Positions 42,919 through 52,382 are shown, counted from the stretch's first letter. The stretch is 64,000 nucleotides of DNA from an uncultured Aquimarina sp. (GCA_947496555.1 CANMDH010000020.1:34180-98179); one strand, 5' to 3'. Numbers and translations: made by a program. Notes: generated by a model from the sequence alone, not told the origin.

Positions 42919-43186
42919 TATTTTGTGATTGATTTTTTCCCTTTCCACGCAATGCTGTGTTAGTGTTTTCGGAAGTATGGAGAAAAGCACTAACGCTGCA
43001 CTTCTTTCAATTAGCTCTTTGGATTCATCGAGGTACGAGTGAATACAATGTGCTGATTGAAAATATCTACATTCTAAATTTTGCTTACCGAAGTGAAACG
43101 AACAAAGATTCCTGGTAAGTGCCTGTAAAGGCCTTAACAGGAATTTTGTGCAGTGGATCGAGGTAAGTGAAATATAGATTCCGTTT

Positions 43187-43666
43187 TTACAGTTTACCAA
43201 ATAGTACCAAACTGGATCGATCTTGGTGTTTGAAATTGGAATTCCTACCAGATGTGCTATTAAATTTCAAATGACTTACTTGATACTGGTCTAATATCTT
43301 ATCTAGTTTTGCACTCATGGTTGCCGAACCCATAAAATCATTTTTGCCTTTGTGATACAGAAAATCAAAAGAGAATACTATTTCATAAACGTTGCTCTGT
43401 TCATTCCAATCTTCTACCGACGAGAAATCATGTATTCGTATATCTAAGATTTTTTTGAATTTTAATTTTCTACAGTAGTTTGGATATTGATCACATCGTT
43501 GATAGAACATATCTTTTAAATTATCCGAAGCATTAAACCGTTCAGGAAAAGATTTTATGATTGATTTATGAATTAGACTTTGTACATTATCGTACTTTAA
43601 ATCTTGAGCTTTTAATATCTGTGATATACTTATTAAGATGCAGGTAATTACTATTATTTTTTTCAT
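43187..43666 (-). CDS. Exported hypothetical protein, 159 aa
   Basis: Signal peptide (ISISQILKAQ), then a soluble domain with DMFYQRCDQYPNYCRKLKF and EIVFSFDFLYHKGKNDFMGS. No family recognised. It is placed in the transfer-gene block, downstream of the TraQ-like lipoprotein. Confidence 0.6.
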   Translation of the reverse strand: MKKIIVITCILISISQILKAQDLKYDNVQSLIHKSIIKSFPERFNASDNLKDMFYQRCDQYPNYCRKLKFKKILDIRIHDFSSVEDWNEQSNVYEIVFSFDFLYHKGKNDFMGSATMSAKLDKILDQYQVSHLKFNSTSGRNSNFKHQDRSSLVLFGKL

Positions 43667-43689
43667 TTTTTAATACTTTAGTTTATTAC

Positions 43690-44760
43690 TTATTCGTGAT
43701 AATCAACATTGATAGATTTTTCGTATGTAGCTCCGTTAGAATCTCTAAAATGAAAGGTTACTATACCACTTCTAGGCGAAACAACACCTAGTTGTTTAAG
43801 AATACCTTTATTAGAAATTCTATTGCCAATGGACCATTCAAATCCTTGAGCGATGTCGTCTTCACTACCACTCATATTATACATTAAGTCTCCTAAATCC
43901 ATTGATGTGATGTACAAATAATATTCGATTTCTTGTTCTAGATTTTTTGGACGTTGAATGAAGTAGGTGAAATTTAAGTCCCATAAATAAAAACCAGCCA
44001 TTGGATCTGGTGTCATTACTACTTCAAAATCTGTGAGTAACGTTTTAAAATTGATTGTTTGAGATCTAACGATTCCGTTAGAAGCTTCAACCACAAACTC
44101 TATATCATCTTCTTGAACAAGAGTTCCTTTAAATTCTCCAAAGGTTATTCCTTCCTGTACTTCAAATGTTCTATTTTGTAGAATCAATTCATCTTGATTA
44201 TTAAGTTTTATTTCGCCTTCTACATTTTTGAAATAAGCTTTGTAGGTTAGGCTATCTAACCCTTTTTTCTCTATTTCGATATTAAAAGAAGTAGTTTCAT
44301 TAATATAGTTTTCAGTTTTATCAAATAAGATTTTGAGATCAAAACCTACTTTTTCAACAACTATGGGAATAGAAACATTCTTTGAAACACCATTTGAAGC
44401 TCTGACTTCAATAGTTATAGCTTCGGATCCTATTTGATGTCCTTTGTATTTTATGGTAGTAAAACCTTCTTGTATATTGTCTAGAATCCCCCCTTCTGAA
44501 TATACATTTCCATTAACGGAAAGCTCACCTTCAATTCCGTTTTCAAATAACTTTAGTGTATAAGTAAGTTGTTCAGTAATTGGTTTAATGGTTTCTATCA
44601 GCAGGTTAAACTCTATTGTTTCATTTATGATTGATGATTCCTGGCTTGAGTAGATAGTAACCTTAAAGTCTGTGGGTTCTAATTTTCGTATTTCGATTTC
44701 TGTTTCTTCGCACGATAAAATTGATATCGCTAAACAAATTAAAATGAATATTTTTTTCAT
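43690..44760 (-). CDS. TraQ/DUF3872-like repeat lipoprotein
   Basis: The 356-aa protein has a lipobox (AISILSC) and three repeated Ig-like units with a shared pattern: 'FKVTIYSSQESSIINETIEF', 'FDLKILFDKTENYINETTSF' and 'FEVVMTPDPMAGFYLWDLNF', each followed by a LTYTLKLF/LTYKAYF/IEYYLYI strand. Bacteroidota TraQ (DUF3872) has a single such unit, so this may be a tandem version. It lies next to the TraO-like gene in the same order as in CTn tra operons. Confidence 0.5.
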   Translation of the reverse strand: MKKIFILICLAISILSCEETEIEIRKLEPTDFKVTIYSSQESSIINETIEFNLLIETIKPITEQLTYTLKLFENGIEGELSVNGNVYSEGGILDNIQEGFTTIKYKGHQIGSEAITIEVRASNGVSKNVSIPIVVEKVGFDLKILFDKTENYINETTSFNIEIEKKGLDSLTYKAYFKNVEGEIKLNNQDELILQNRTFEVQEGITFGEFKGTLVQEDDIEFVVEASNGIVRSQTINFKTLLTDFEVVMTPDPMAGFYLWDLNFTYFIQRPKNLEQEIEYYLYITSMDLGDLMYNMSGSEDDIAQGFEWSIGNRISNKGILKQLGVVSPRSGIVTFHFRDSNGATYEKSINVDYHE

Positions 44761-44764
44761 GATT

Positions 44765-45364
44765 TTAAAGTTTAATGATTAGACCTGCTCCTAGTAAAAA
44801 TTTGGTTTTTCCTATTTCGCTATTTGGATGATAGAAATGTGTATATCGCCCAATGACTGATAAATGCTTGAAGAGTTTTATATCTACTTCCATTGCTCCA
44901 TATAACCCATATACAGTTCCGTCTTTTGTAGAAATCGATTCTAGCGGTTGTAGTTGAATTTTGGATTTATCGATAGATTCTTGCCCTATAATTCCACCAG
45001 CACCAATAGAAAATTGAAATGCGTTTGTTTGGCTGCTTAAGTATGGAACACTAATGAAGTAACCAAGGTTTAAGGAAAAGACTTCAATAGGAATATCGTA
45101 TCCCGTCTTATTCTCTTCTATAAAACCTGCATAACCACTTATCTCATAGTGTCGATCTAGATTTTTGTTTGTAAAATATTTGAAGCCAGTAAGTAATCCA
45201 TACCCATTTTCTGCATATCCTCCCAAAGCAAAGAATCCATTTTTTTGTGATGCTTTTTGATAACTTTTATCAAGATTTACAGGAGAATTATTGGTGCTTT
45301 GTGCCAAAACTATGGAACAGCAAAATATGAATACCGTAGATATTAAGATCGTCAGTTTTCTCAT
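44765..45364 (-). CDS. traO: TraO-like conjugal transfer outer-membrane protein
   Basis: The 199-aa exported protein (signal end SIVLAQ) shows the TraO layout: a beta-barrel-like series LLTGFKYFTNKNLDRHYEIS, SLNLGYFISVPYLSS, FSIGAGGIIGQESI, VYGLYGAMEVDIKLFKHLSV and a C-terminal LLGAGLIIKL. It could also be a generic eight-stranded barrel. Its neighbours (TraQ-like, TraG) support TraO. Confidence 0.55.
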   Translation of the reverse strand: MRKLTILISTVFIFCCSIVLAQSTNNSPVNLDKSYQKASQKNGFFALGGYAENGYGLLTGFKYFTNKNLDRHYEISGYAGFIEENKTGYDIPIEVFSLNLGYFISVPYLSSQTNAFQFSIGAGGIIGQESIDKSKIQLQPLESISTKDGTVYGLYGAMEVDIKLFKHLSVIGRYTHFYHPNSEIGKTKFLLGAGLIIKL

Positions 45365-45486
45365 TTTTTCTTTTTTTTAAGTATTAGTAATTTTCGTTCT
45401 ATTTAGGATATAGTATCCCCTGTGTAGGCTCCCTATCTAATAGGTTTCCTGCCATGTTATTTTCTTTATGTCATGGATTTCTAGAG

Positions 45487-45945
45487 TTATTGAAGCCTAT
45501 TTCCCGCTAGTAAAATTTTTATAACTGTTTCCCAATTTTTACATTGTTTTGAGCCATAATGCAAAATTCTTCCTTCAAAATTTTCTTGCCCTTTACCAGA
45601 CTTATGATCATCTACTAAATAGTCACCCTTTAGGAGAGATTTATTGGAACAAATAATAAATTTTGAAACAAAATCAAATTCTAAATATTCTTCAATCCAG
45701 ATCCGCTTTTCAGTATAGGATAGTGGATTGTTTTCTGAAGGAGCTGTAAGAATATAAATTTGATAATTATTTTGGTCCAGAACCTGTATGCCTTCCAAAG
45801 CCCCATAAATAGGTTTTAGTTTTCTGAAAAAATCAAATTGAGATTGTGGATAATGATTTTCAGGATTACGGCTCAGAGCTCTTCTATGAGCTTCTGTGTA
45901 TTTACAAATAACATCATCCATATCAATGTATACTATTGGTTTCAT
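45487..45945 (-). CDS. 5'(3')-deoxyribonucleotidase-like HAD protein
   Basis: The 152-aa protein has the HAD motifs YIDMDDVICKY (nucleophile Asp, DxDD) and DYLVDDHKSGKG (motif 4), matching the NT5C family of bacterial 5'-nucleotidases. It may remove nucleotides as cargo of the element. It precedes the coupling protein's downstream end by only one base. Confidence 0.75.
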   Translation of the reverse strand: MKPIVYIDMDDVICKYTEAHRRALSRNPENHYPQSQFDFFRKLKPIYGALEGIQVLDQNNYQIYILTAPSENNPLSYTEKRIWIEEYLEFDFVSKFIICSNKSLLKGDYLVDDHKSGKGQENFEGRILHYGSKQCKNWETVIKILLAGNRLQ

Positions 45946-45946
45946 T

Positions 45947-47596
45947 TTAGTACTGGATTAAATTGGTATTCTTCCCTGAATTCTGGATTTTCAAAATGCT
46001 TCGGCTTTCAGCAATGATGTTGTGATAGTTTTCCTTGATTAATCTCTCAGTAGTTCTTAATCGAAATTGATAGTCAACATCAGTATTATGGTCACCTGCA
46101 AATTTTGCCTTCAAAATTTCTTTCTTGTTACCTTCTGCAATTACCCCATAGAATTCACCTGGCTGTAGATTCATAACATTAGTGACTTTCACTCGATCTC
46201 TCTCCTGAAAGCTTTCGCTAATATTATTACTAGATGAATTACCGTGATCCATTAATAAGCCGGATTTGTAACTATTACCTCTGCTTACGGTTGCGTATTT
46301 TTTGTCTGCTTTTCCGAATAATTCTGATACCATTTTCGCAGAATTTTTATTGACAACACGTCCGTAAAACTGATTCCCTAAGTTTGATATCATTACTTGT
46401 GCTTTCTCGTGGCCGTATTTATCATAAAGCTGATGTATGTCTTGTGCGCTATAAACGGTAGCAACCTTATTTGAACGTGCAGTAGCCATAATTTCTTCAA
46501 AACCCTTGATGTACAGCGTAGGAGCTTCATCGAGTATTATTATAGAGTTATGTTTATTGGGCTGGTTCATCTGTTTGGATGCTACTAAAATGATTAGTGA
46601 AATTACCGGAGCATAGGTTTGAGATAAGGTGCTTTCATTCACAATAGAAATAAATTTAGGATCCTCCGGGTCATTAACATCCAGATCAATATCATTTCCC
46701 GAGAGAATCCAAAATAGGTCAGGGGTATTTAATTTTGATAAATTTGCTTGTAGTGTGCTGATTACACCTGCTACTTGTTTTGCAGCATCATTTTTTAAAG
46801 CTTGGCGCACACTAGCTACCATTCCTGCAGTTTCATCATTTTGTGCAACTACATCCAATATTGGAGTAATATCATTATTTAGAATAAGGCTTACTATATG
46901 AGGTAAGGTGCAGAATTTAGGATGTTCTAATTTTAAATACCAGATTAAACCTGTTAAAACACTTTTGGCATCCATCATGAAGTAACTTTCATTTTTAATA
47001 CTTGCAGGAGATAAATTGTACATTAAAGTTTGCGCATATTCATGTGCATGTGCGGATTTTTTCATTAAGTCAGGGTTTAATGGATTAACTCTGATACTCC
47101 TAGTTGCATCTTTGAAATCAATTAAATAAGGAGTAATATTCTCGCATGATTGGTAGTGATGAAATGCATAGCCCCAAAGATCTCCTTTAAAATCATATAA
47201 TATTCCTGCATAACGTTTTTGGGCACATTGCGCGATCATTGGAAACATGAAAGATTTACTCTTGCCGGCACCGCTACCCCCTTGGATGTAAATTCCCCTG
47301 AAAGGGTTGGAAAGAATAAGATCTCCTTCATTAGTATTGAAAACAAATGCATTAGACAGATCCTTATTTACCGTATCATTTTTCTTTTTTTCGGACTCTT
47401 GCGATTTTCTGTTTTTATAGATTTTGACTCCCCAGGTAATCCCATATATTAATCCTACGGTTATGGGAGAAATCAATAAGGTGAGTATAAGGCTTAGAAA
47501 AAATCTAATATTGAATTTCCTGCTCAAGTATATGGCGGAAAATAAACAACCGAGTCCATATGCTATTATGTATATTCTGTCATATGATATTTCCAT
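45947..47596 (-). CDS. Type IV coupling protein, TraG/VirD4 family
   Basis: The 549-aa ATPase has two to three N-terminal membrane helices, the Walker A GGSGAGKSKSFMFP (about 80-100) and Walker B SIIILDEAPTLYIKG, followed by the VSELFGKADKKYATVSRG region common in TraG. It would link a DNA-relaxase complex to a secretion channel. No relaxase or VirB4 gene is recognised in the element. It is preceded by the DnaC-like gene with a 1-nt gap. Confidence 0.88.
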   Translation of the reverse strand: MEISYDRIYIIAYGLGCLFSAIYLSRKFNIRFFLSLILTLLISPITVGLIYGITWGVKIYKNRKSQESEKKKNDTVNKDLSNAFVFNTNEGDLILSNPFRGIYIQGGSGAGKSKSFMFPMIAQCAQKRYAGILYDFKGDLWGYAFHHYQSCENITPYLIDFKDATRSIRVNPLNPDLMKKSAHAHEYAQTLMYNLSPASIKNESYFMMDAKSVLTGLIWYLKLEHPKFCTLPHIVSLILNNDITPILDVVAQNDETAGMVASVRQALKNDAAKQVAGVISTLQANLSKLNTPDLFWILSGNDIDLDVNDPEDPKFISIVNESTLSQTYAPVISLIILVASKQMNQPNKHNSIIILDEAPTLYIKGFEEIMATARSNKVATVYSAQDIHQLYDKYGHEKAQVMISNLGNQFYGRVVNKNSAKMVSELFGKADKKYATVSRGNSYKSGLLMDHGNSSSNNISESFQERDRVKVTNVMNLQPGEFYGVIAEGNKKEILKAKFAGDHNTDVDYQFRLRTTERLIKENYHNIIAESRSILKIQNSGKNTNLIQY

Positions 47597-47597
47597 T

Positions 47598-48638
47598 TTA
47601 GTATGATATTTGATTAATATTATCTCTCTGATTTTCTTTTTCTATCAATGATTTCATTGCAATTTGCTCTTCGATACGCCCATTTTTTAAAATTCTATGG
47701 GTTTCAAACTTTTCTTCTAAACTTCTTGAATAGCCAAACATCTTGTCAAAAGAATCTTCATTGAGCTGTTTCCAGTTTGATCGATCGAATCCTCCAGAAT
47801 GATTTATTCCATTTAGCATCAGCTTATTGCTCTTTCTAGCATTTATTCGGGGACTTAGATTGACTCTTTTGTATTTATGCATTCTGCTTACTGTGATATG
47901 CACATGAGTTTGTAAACCGGGTTTAATAGCACCACTTTTTTCTTTTCCTTTTATTACTTCATCTTCATAGCCTTTGTATCTTCTTTGATGTTCAACCTTT
48001 GCAAACCAAGAAACATCTTTGTAGGTTATATTTTTATTGAAATTCTTAGCATAATTCATCATACATTTTCGAGAATAGGATCGTATTGCTTGATTATATC
48101 TCAGTTCCATTATTCTTCCAAAAATGTCTTCCTTTCCAAAATTGGAAGCTTCCTTTTCTGCACCCACATCATCAAACATAAATTTGCCTTTTGAAAAATA
48201 TTGGATTACATAATCCGTTTTACCGCTTTCTGCCAGATTAAATTGTTCCACTACTTTTTGTGTGTAAATTATTGGTACCCAAACTTGATTTAAATGATAT
48301 GTTCTGGAGACGTTTTGCATGATTTTGAAAGAAGAAGTTTTTCCTGTTCCTTGAGGTCCAAAGACAAATAATCCTTTCCTCAATTCTCCTTTATGACTAG
48401 TTTCAAAATCTGGGTCTTGAGCAAAATATTTACAAAAAATATTCAAGAAACTCTTATTATCTTCATTTACAGTAAAATTTCTATTCTCCAGTAAATAGTA
48501 TTTTTTTGCTTCAGTATTGAATAATTCTTTTAATTGTGCTGTCATAATGAATCTTTCTTTTTTTTGCGCAACTTTTTTTCTTTCTTGAAAGTTTAAAGCT
48601 GAATTGTTAATTATCTGATGTATTGATTTTGGCTCCAT
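47598..48638 (-). CDS. DnaC/IstB-like AAA+ ATPase
   Basis: The 346-aa protein has Walker A GPQGTGKTSSFKIM, Walker B KFMFDDVGAE and a RIMELRYNQA arginine-finger-like helix, as in helicase loaders. N-terminal residues 1-70 are helical and C-terminal residues 230-346 basic. With the HTH protein upstream it may replicate the excised circle of the element. Confidence 0.72.
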   Translation of the reverse strand: MEPKSIHQIINNSALNFQERKKVAQKKERFIMTAQLKELFNTEAKKYYLLENRNFTVNEDNKSFLNIFCKYFAQDPDFETSHKGELRKGLFVFGPQGTGKTSSFKIMQNVSRTYHLNQVWVPIIYTQKVVEQFNLAESGKTDYVIQYFSKGKFMFDDVGAEKEASNFGKEDIFGRIMELRYNQAIRSYSRKCMMNYAKNFNKNITYKDVSWFAKVEHQRRYKGYEDEVIKGKEKSGAIKPGLQTHVHITVSRMHKYKRVNLSPRINARKSNKLMLNGINHSGGFDRSNWKQLNEDSFDKMFGYSRSLEEKFETHRILKNGRIEEQIAMKSLIEKENQRDNINQISY

Positions 48639-48654
48639 GTTCTCTCCCTTAAAA

Positions 48655-49110
48655 TCACTTGATAATATTTCCTCTTTTTTTGTTTTTTTTCTTTAAAGAA
48701 TTAAAGTCTTTCTTTTTCTTATGTATAGTATTAGTAAACTCTTTATTACTAAGTGTCTGGTTTTTTCCGTCACCATTTTTTTCCGTACCCGTATTTTTCC
48801 GACACGGTAAAATTATTTGCGGTTTAGAATTCAATATGTAGGTGTTCGCCATAAATTTTCCTGATATTCTCTTTTGTTTTTTCTTTACTACCCATCCCGT
48901 TTCTATAAGCTCTTTTATGTATTTTCTTAAAGTATCTTCTTTATATCCTAAGGCTTTTGATAACTGATAATTATAAAAAGTCCAGTCCGGTGGTTTAGAG
49001 GACATATACACAAATAGAAATCTTGCGCGATCTGAAATGTTATCATTATTTATCAGTTCATTAGGAGATATTGTGAAGTCCTTTCTTATTTTATTTAGAA
49101 TACCATTCAT
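48655..49110 (-). CDS. Winged-helix replication-type protein
   Basis: The 151-aa protein contains a helix-turn-helix: LSKALGYKEDTLRKYIKELIETGWVVKKKQKRI, with SDRARFLFVYMSSKPPDWTF before it. This matches the 'helix-turn-helix domain-containing' proteins that accompany replication genes on plasmids and islands. The tail is Lys-rich. It is upstream of the DnaC-like gene. Confidence 0.65.
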   Translation of the reverse strand: MNGILNKIRKDFTISPNELINNDNISDRARFLFVYMSSKPPDWTFYNYQLSKALGYKEDTLRKYIKELIETGWVVKKKQKRISGKFMANTYILNSKPQIILPCRKNTGTEKNGDGKNQTLSNKEFTNTIHKKKKDFNSLKKKNKKRGNIIK

Positions 49111-49141
49111 ATTACACGATTTGATTCGGTTTTTCTATTAT

Positions 49142-49444
49142 CTATCTGCGGCTAGATTGAATTAATCCAGGATTTTTTCTCGCCAGCTTCAATAACTCTG
49201 ACTTTGAAAAAAAAATTGATCTACCTATTTGATAGTATGGGACTTTGCCTTTTTTCTTCCAGCTTATAAGACTAGTAACAGAGATGCCAAGGAACTTGGC
49301 AGCTTCTCGTTGAGTGAGTTTGTCATCCTCAGAATTTACTGGTGAATCCTGAATGATGTCGGTTTTCCTAATTTCCGTAATAACTTTTCTTACTACTTGT
49401 TCTAAATCAGATTTTGAGAAGCCGTATAATATTGGGTTTGACAT
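49142..49444 (-). CDS. Excisionase-like HTH_17 protein
   Basis: The 100-aa protein has a MerR/Xis-type winged helix: LTQREAAKFLGISVTSLISWKKKGKVPYYQIGRSIFFSKSELL (read in parts). Such proteins direct excision or regulate elements of this type. A basic tail follows. Confidence 0.8.
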   Translation of the reverse strand: MSNPILYGFSKSDLEQVVRKVITEIRKTDIIQDSPVNSEDDKLTQREAAKFLGISVTSLISWKKKGKVPYYQIGRSIFFSKSELLKLARKNPGLIQSSRR

Positions 49445-49562
49445 AACTGAACGTGTTTAAATTCAGTTACAAAGTTTGGTAATAAAGCGATTGAAGAACT
49501 TGCACTAACTTGTTTAGTGCAATTACTTTTTTGCTAGCATTAATAAATACAATAAAAGTTTT

Positions 49563-50924
49563 TTAAGATTTACTTTTTAAAAGTGCATTATGTTCTTTAA
49601 TAGCTTTGTAAGCTTTACTATTCTTGTATTGGTTAACAGTTTCTTTACTGGAATGCAAAACAGTATATAATAAGTTGTATCGTATAGTACTAGAAGACTC
49701 TACAGTTTCATCTGAAAAAATAAAGCATGTTTTTAGAGTAATTCTATCAAGTGTACTCTCGCTAAAGCCTAGATCACCGTCTTTATTTAAATAAGAACTA
49801 AGTACGGATATTACTTTTTCTTTGTTAGAAGCAAAATAACTGGAATAAGAAAGAAGTATGAAAATTTTAATAAAATCTTCTCTTATTTTTTTCAAGTCTT
49901 TTCCTTTTAAGAAGCTAAAAGAAAAATAAGGTTTTGAACAATTTATTTTTTTGCCTTCTTCAGAAGTAATGGTTTGGATGAAATCAAAAAGTCCTTCATT
50001 GATATTCTCAGGTATCTTTAACCCCTTCCTGCTTAAACTCTCAAAAAACTCTTTAATCCCTTTAATTAAGATTTGTTGTGAGCCATATCGTGAAATAATT
50101 ATTTTATCTCTAGAAATTATCTCAAAATCATATAATTCTTTAAGGGAATCCCTGTATGTTTTTAATGGGATATCAAAGCTGCTCATGAAATCTGAGTTGC
50201 CGTGAAAAGAATATGGCAATATAAACTCTCTAATTCTTTGATTAAATACCGGATCGTTATTGTCATTAAGGAAAAAGAGTTTAGGATCAAATATACGGTC
50301 ATTACCAATTTCTTTAGCTAATTTTTCCATCAATGAATCAAGCTTTCTACAGAAAGTCCATATTGTGGGTAAATCTTTTAGAATAGTCAACTCATGAGCA
50401 ATAATTTTTTTCCATTCATCTAAAGAATACATAAGAGGGCTAATCATCATCAGGTTATCATTATTACTTATTATAGGCAACCCATTTTTAATCGGAATTT
50501 CAAAAGAATGATCTAAACCGTATATTCTAAATATTTCATTCATGCTATCGCATAATGCACTCTGTATAATATTTTCAATGCTAATTTTAAGGCTTACCGC
50601 CTCAATTTGGATACAATCTATTTGCTCAAAAGTGAATTTCGTAAAAGGATTATTTAGGTCTTCTGTTGGTTTAGAGTTTTTTAAACTATGATTTTTAGAA
50701 AAATGATCACTAAAGGGCTTTGTAAGGTTGATAATGTTATTGACACTACTATTTTCATCTAGTAATATTATAGTTATGTAATTCAGGCAAAATATTACCC
50801 TATTAAAAGAATTTAAATAGTCGTATTTTTCATGAAAATCACGAATCATTTTCTTTTCAACCTTCCTAAGCTTTTTGGAATGCTGAAAAGCTTTATCTAT
50901 AGCTTTTTTATTGTAATCTTTCAT
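49563..50924 (-). CDS. Hypothetical 453-aa protein
   Basis: Largely helical and rich in Lys, Ile and Phe, with no membrane anchor and no motif that I recognise. It lies directly next to the integrase gene (9-nt gap), so it may be co-transcribed with it. A role in control of integration or in defence cargo is possible but unsupported. Confidence 0.6.
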   Translation of the reverse strand: MKDYNKKAIDKAFQHSKKLRKVEKKMIRDFHEKYDYLNSFNRVIFCLNYITIILLDENSSVNNIINLTKPFSDHFSKNHSLKNSKPTEDLNNPFTKFTFEQIDCIQIEAVSLKISIENIIQSALCDSMNEIFRIYGLDHSFEIPIKNGLPIISNNDNLMMISPLMYSLDEWKKIIAHELTILKDLPTIWTFCRKLDSLMEKLAKEIGNDRIFDPKLFFLNDNNDPVFNQRIREFILPYSFHGNSDFMSSFDIPLKTYRDSLKELYDFEIISRDKIIISRYGSQQILIKGIKEFFESLSRKGLKIPENINEGLFDFIQTITSEEGKKINCSKPYFSFSFLKGKDLKKIREDFIKIFILLSYSSYFASNKEKVISVLSSYLNKDGDLGFSESTLDRITLKTCFIFSDETVESSSTIRYNLLYTVLHSSKETVNQYKNSKAYKAIKEHNALLKSKS

Positions 50925-50933
50925 ACCTATTTT

Positions 50934-52172
50934 TTAAAGCTTATCCCAAGTATTATCCATTTCCTGACGTTTCAGATCCTCTGCAATCTTTACATATCGC
51001 CGGAAACTTTCCTCTTTTTTATGACCCGTAATATTGCGTACCACCATTTCCTTCATGCCAAGTACAAGGCTATTGGTTACAAAAGTCTTTCGAGCCGTAT
51101 GGCTCGTAATTAGATTGTGCTTAGGAACTGTTTTGTCAATTCTCTGCTGCCCAACATATCTTGTAATCGTAATAGGTGTATTAATTTCAGCCTCCTCACA
51201 ACACTCTTTTATATACTTATTAAATTTTTGTTGTGAAATGATAGGCAAGGGCTCGTAAATTGTATCTTTATATTTCTCAAGAATGGCTTTAGAAAACCGA
51301 TTTAAAGGAATTCGAGTATTGTTAGCTCTTGTTTTTTGAATTGTAAGTGTAATTGCGTCATCTGAAATATTAGAAGGTCTAAGGGAACTAGTATCACTTA
51401 TTCGCAAACCTGTAAAACAATTAAAGCAGTATACATCTCTTACCTGGCTTAACCTTTTTGACTCGAACTCATAGTTGTAGAGTGTCATTAGTTCATCCAT
51501 CGTTAAGTAGATGATTTCTGTTTCATCAACTCTAACTTTGAACTTTTTGAACTTCAGGTTGTCATGATATTCTTTATAATAGGACCATCTCATAAATGTG
51601 TTTAGGACTTTGATAATAAAAGCTAAGTAACTATTCTTATTTTTTCGATCTAGAAAGGTATAATCCTGTATTCTTTCAAAGAAATTATTGTCAATAGATT
51701 CAAAGGTTAACCTATAACTAGTGGATGTCTCAAAATCTTGTAAAAAATTACGTGTAGTAACATAGGATTTAATGGTACTGGGAACTTTTACTGATTTACT
51801 AGTTTCTATAAATTCTTCAAATGAAGGGAAGAAGAAATGTGCAAGTTCAACCTTCTCGATACCAGATGCAAGTTTTTCTAAAATATATTCTTTAGTAGGA
51901 ACAATGTTATTCAGAAGAATATATCTACCAAGCTTTTTTACATTAGCTTCAAGCTCATCAATGATCTTGTTGTATTCTATATAGTTGTTATATTCTTCTT
52001 TTCTCTTTTGAGCTTTGATTCTTTCTTTTCTGGTATCCCAATTGTTTTCAGAACATCGAACTCCTTTTACAGCCTTGAAAATTTTAAAGCCATTGGTAGC
52101 AATAACCATCCTGATAGGAGCAAGTCCTGCTTTACCGATTTTGTCTTTTCTTAAATGAAATGAAACTTGCAT
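50934..52172 (-). CDS. int: Tyrosine site-specific integrase
   Basis: The 412-aa protein has the Bacteroidota integrase layout: an N-terminal arm-binding domain (FHLRKDKIGKAGLAPIRMVI), SAM-like core domain, and the catalytic domain with Arg in FTGLRISD, His-x-x-Arg in SHTARKTF, His in ITGHKKEESF and Tyr in RRYVKIAE. It lies 161 nt inside attR and should drive integration at tRNA-Leu. Upstream of its start are two GGGCAA repeats. Confidence 0.93.
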   Translation of the reverse strand: MQVSFHLRKDKIGKAGLAPIRMVIATNGFKIFKAVKGVRCSENNWDTRKERIKAQKRKEEYNNYIEYNKIIDELEANVKKLGRYILLNNIVPTKEYILEKLASGIEKVELAHFFFPSFEEFIETSKSVKVPSTIKSYVTTRNFLQDFETSTSYRLTFESIDNNFFERIQDYTFLDRKNKNSYLAFIIKVLNTFMRWSYYKEYHDNLKFKKFKVRVDETEIIYLTMDELMTLYNYEFESKRLSQVRDVYCFNCFTGLRISDTSSLRPSNISDDAITLTIQKTRANNTRIPLNRFSKAILEKYKDTIYEPLPIISQQKFNKYIKECCEEAEINTPITITRYVGQQRIDKTVPKHNLITSHTARKTFVTNSLVLGMKEMVVRNITGHKKEESFRRYVKIAEDLKRQEMDNTWDKL

Positions 52173-52203
52173 TCGTATTTAGTTTGATATAAATATACTA
52201 AAT

Positions 52204-52230
52204 AGGGCAACAAAAAGGGCAACTTTTTTG
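52204..52230 (+). repeat. GGGCAA arm-type repeat, right end
   Basis: AGGGCAACAAAAAGGGCAAC followed by TTTTTTG resembles the left copy at 29697-29721 in the same orientation. Likely integrase arm sites. Confidence 0.5.
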
Positions 52231-52333
52231 AATAAAAATTAATTTAATTATCTTTTAGATTGTTTAAGTTAGTCTATCTATAGTAATACGTAGGGGTTTA
52301 AAATGATTTAAGTGTGATTAAAAATAATGGTAC

Positions 52334-52348
52334 TCCCACCTTGAGTAC
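52334..52348 (+). other. Right attachment site (attR)
   Basis: TCCCACCTTGAGTAC, identical to the tRNA-Leu 3' region at 29636. The upstream part of the tRNA is absent here. Confidence 0.85.
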
Positions 52349-52382
52349 AAAAACCTTCTAAAAAAGTTTTAGAAGGTTTTTT
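52349..52382 (+). terminator. Original tRNA-Leu terminator, displaced
   Basis: A 15-bp stem (AAAAACCTTCTAAAA / TTTTAGAAGGTTTTT) with a 3-nt loop follows attR at the place where a tRNA terminator is expected. It supports reconstruction of the empty site. Confidence 0.75.

Larger units (their letters stand above)
29651..52348. mobile_element. 22.7-kb integrative (mobilisable) element in tRNA-Leu
   Basis: Boundaries are the 15-bp direct repeats at 29636 and 52334. A tyrosine integrase stands at the right end, pointing inward, and an excisionase-like HTH protein is close by. The right half has a DnaC-like ATPase, a TraG/VirD4 coupling protein and TraO/TraQ-like proteins; no relaxase or VirB4 is recognised, so it is probably mobilisable and not self-transmissible, or partly decayed. 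The left half carries a serine recombinase, MazEF, a cassette-like array and a terpene synthase/P450 insert. Confidence 0.82.

Noticed and set aside
42919-43200. N-terminal extension of the HigA-like frame to 170 aa
   Set aside because: The extra part is Cys/His-rich without domain pattern and overlaps the next gene; the HigA-like part has its own ATG at 42918.
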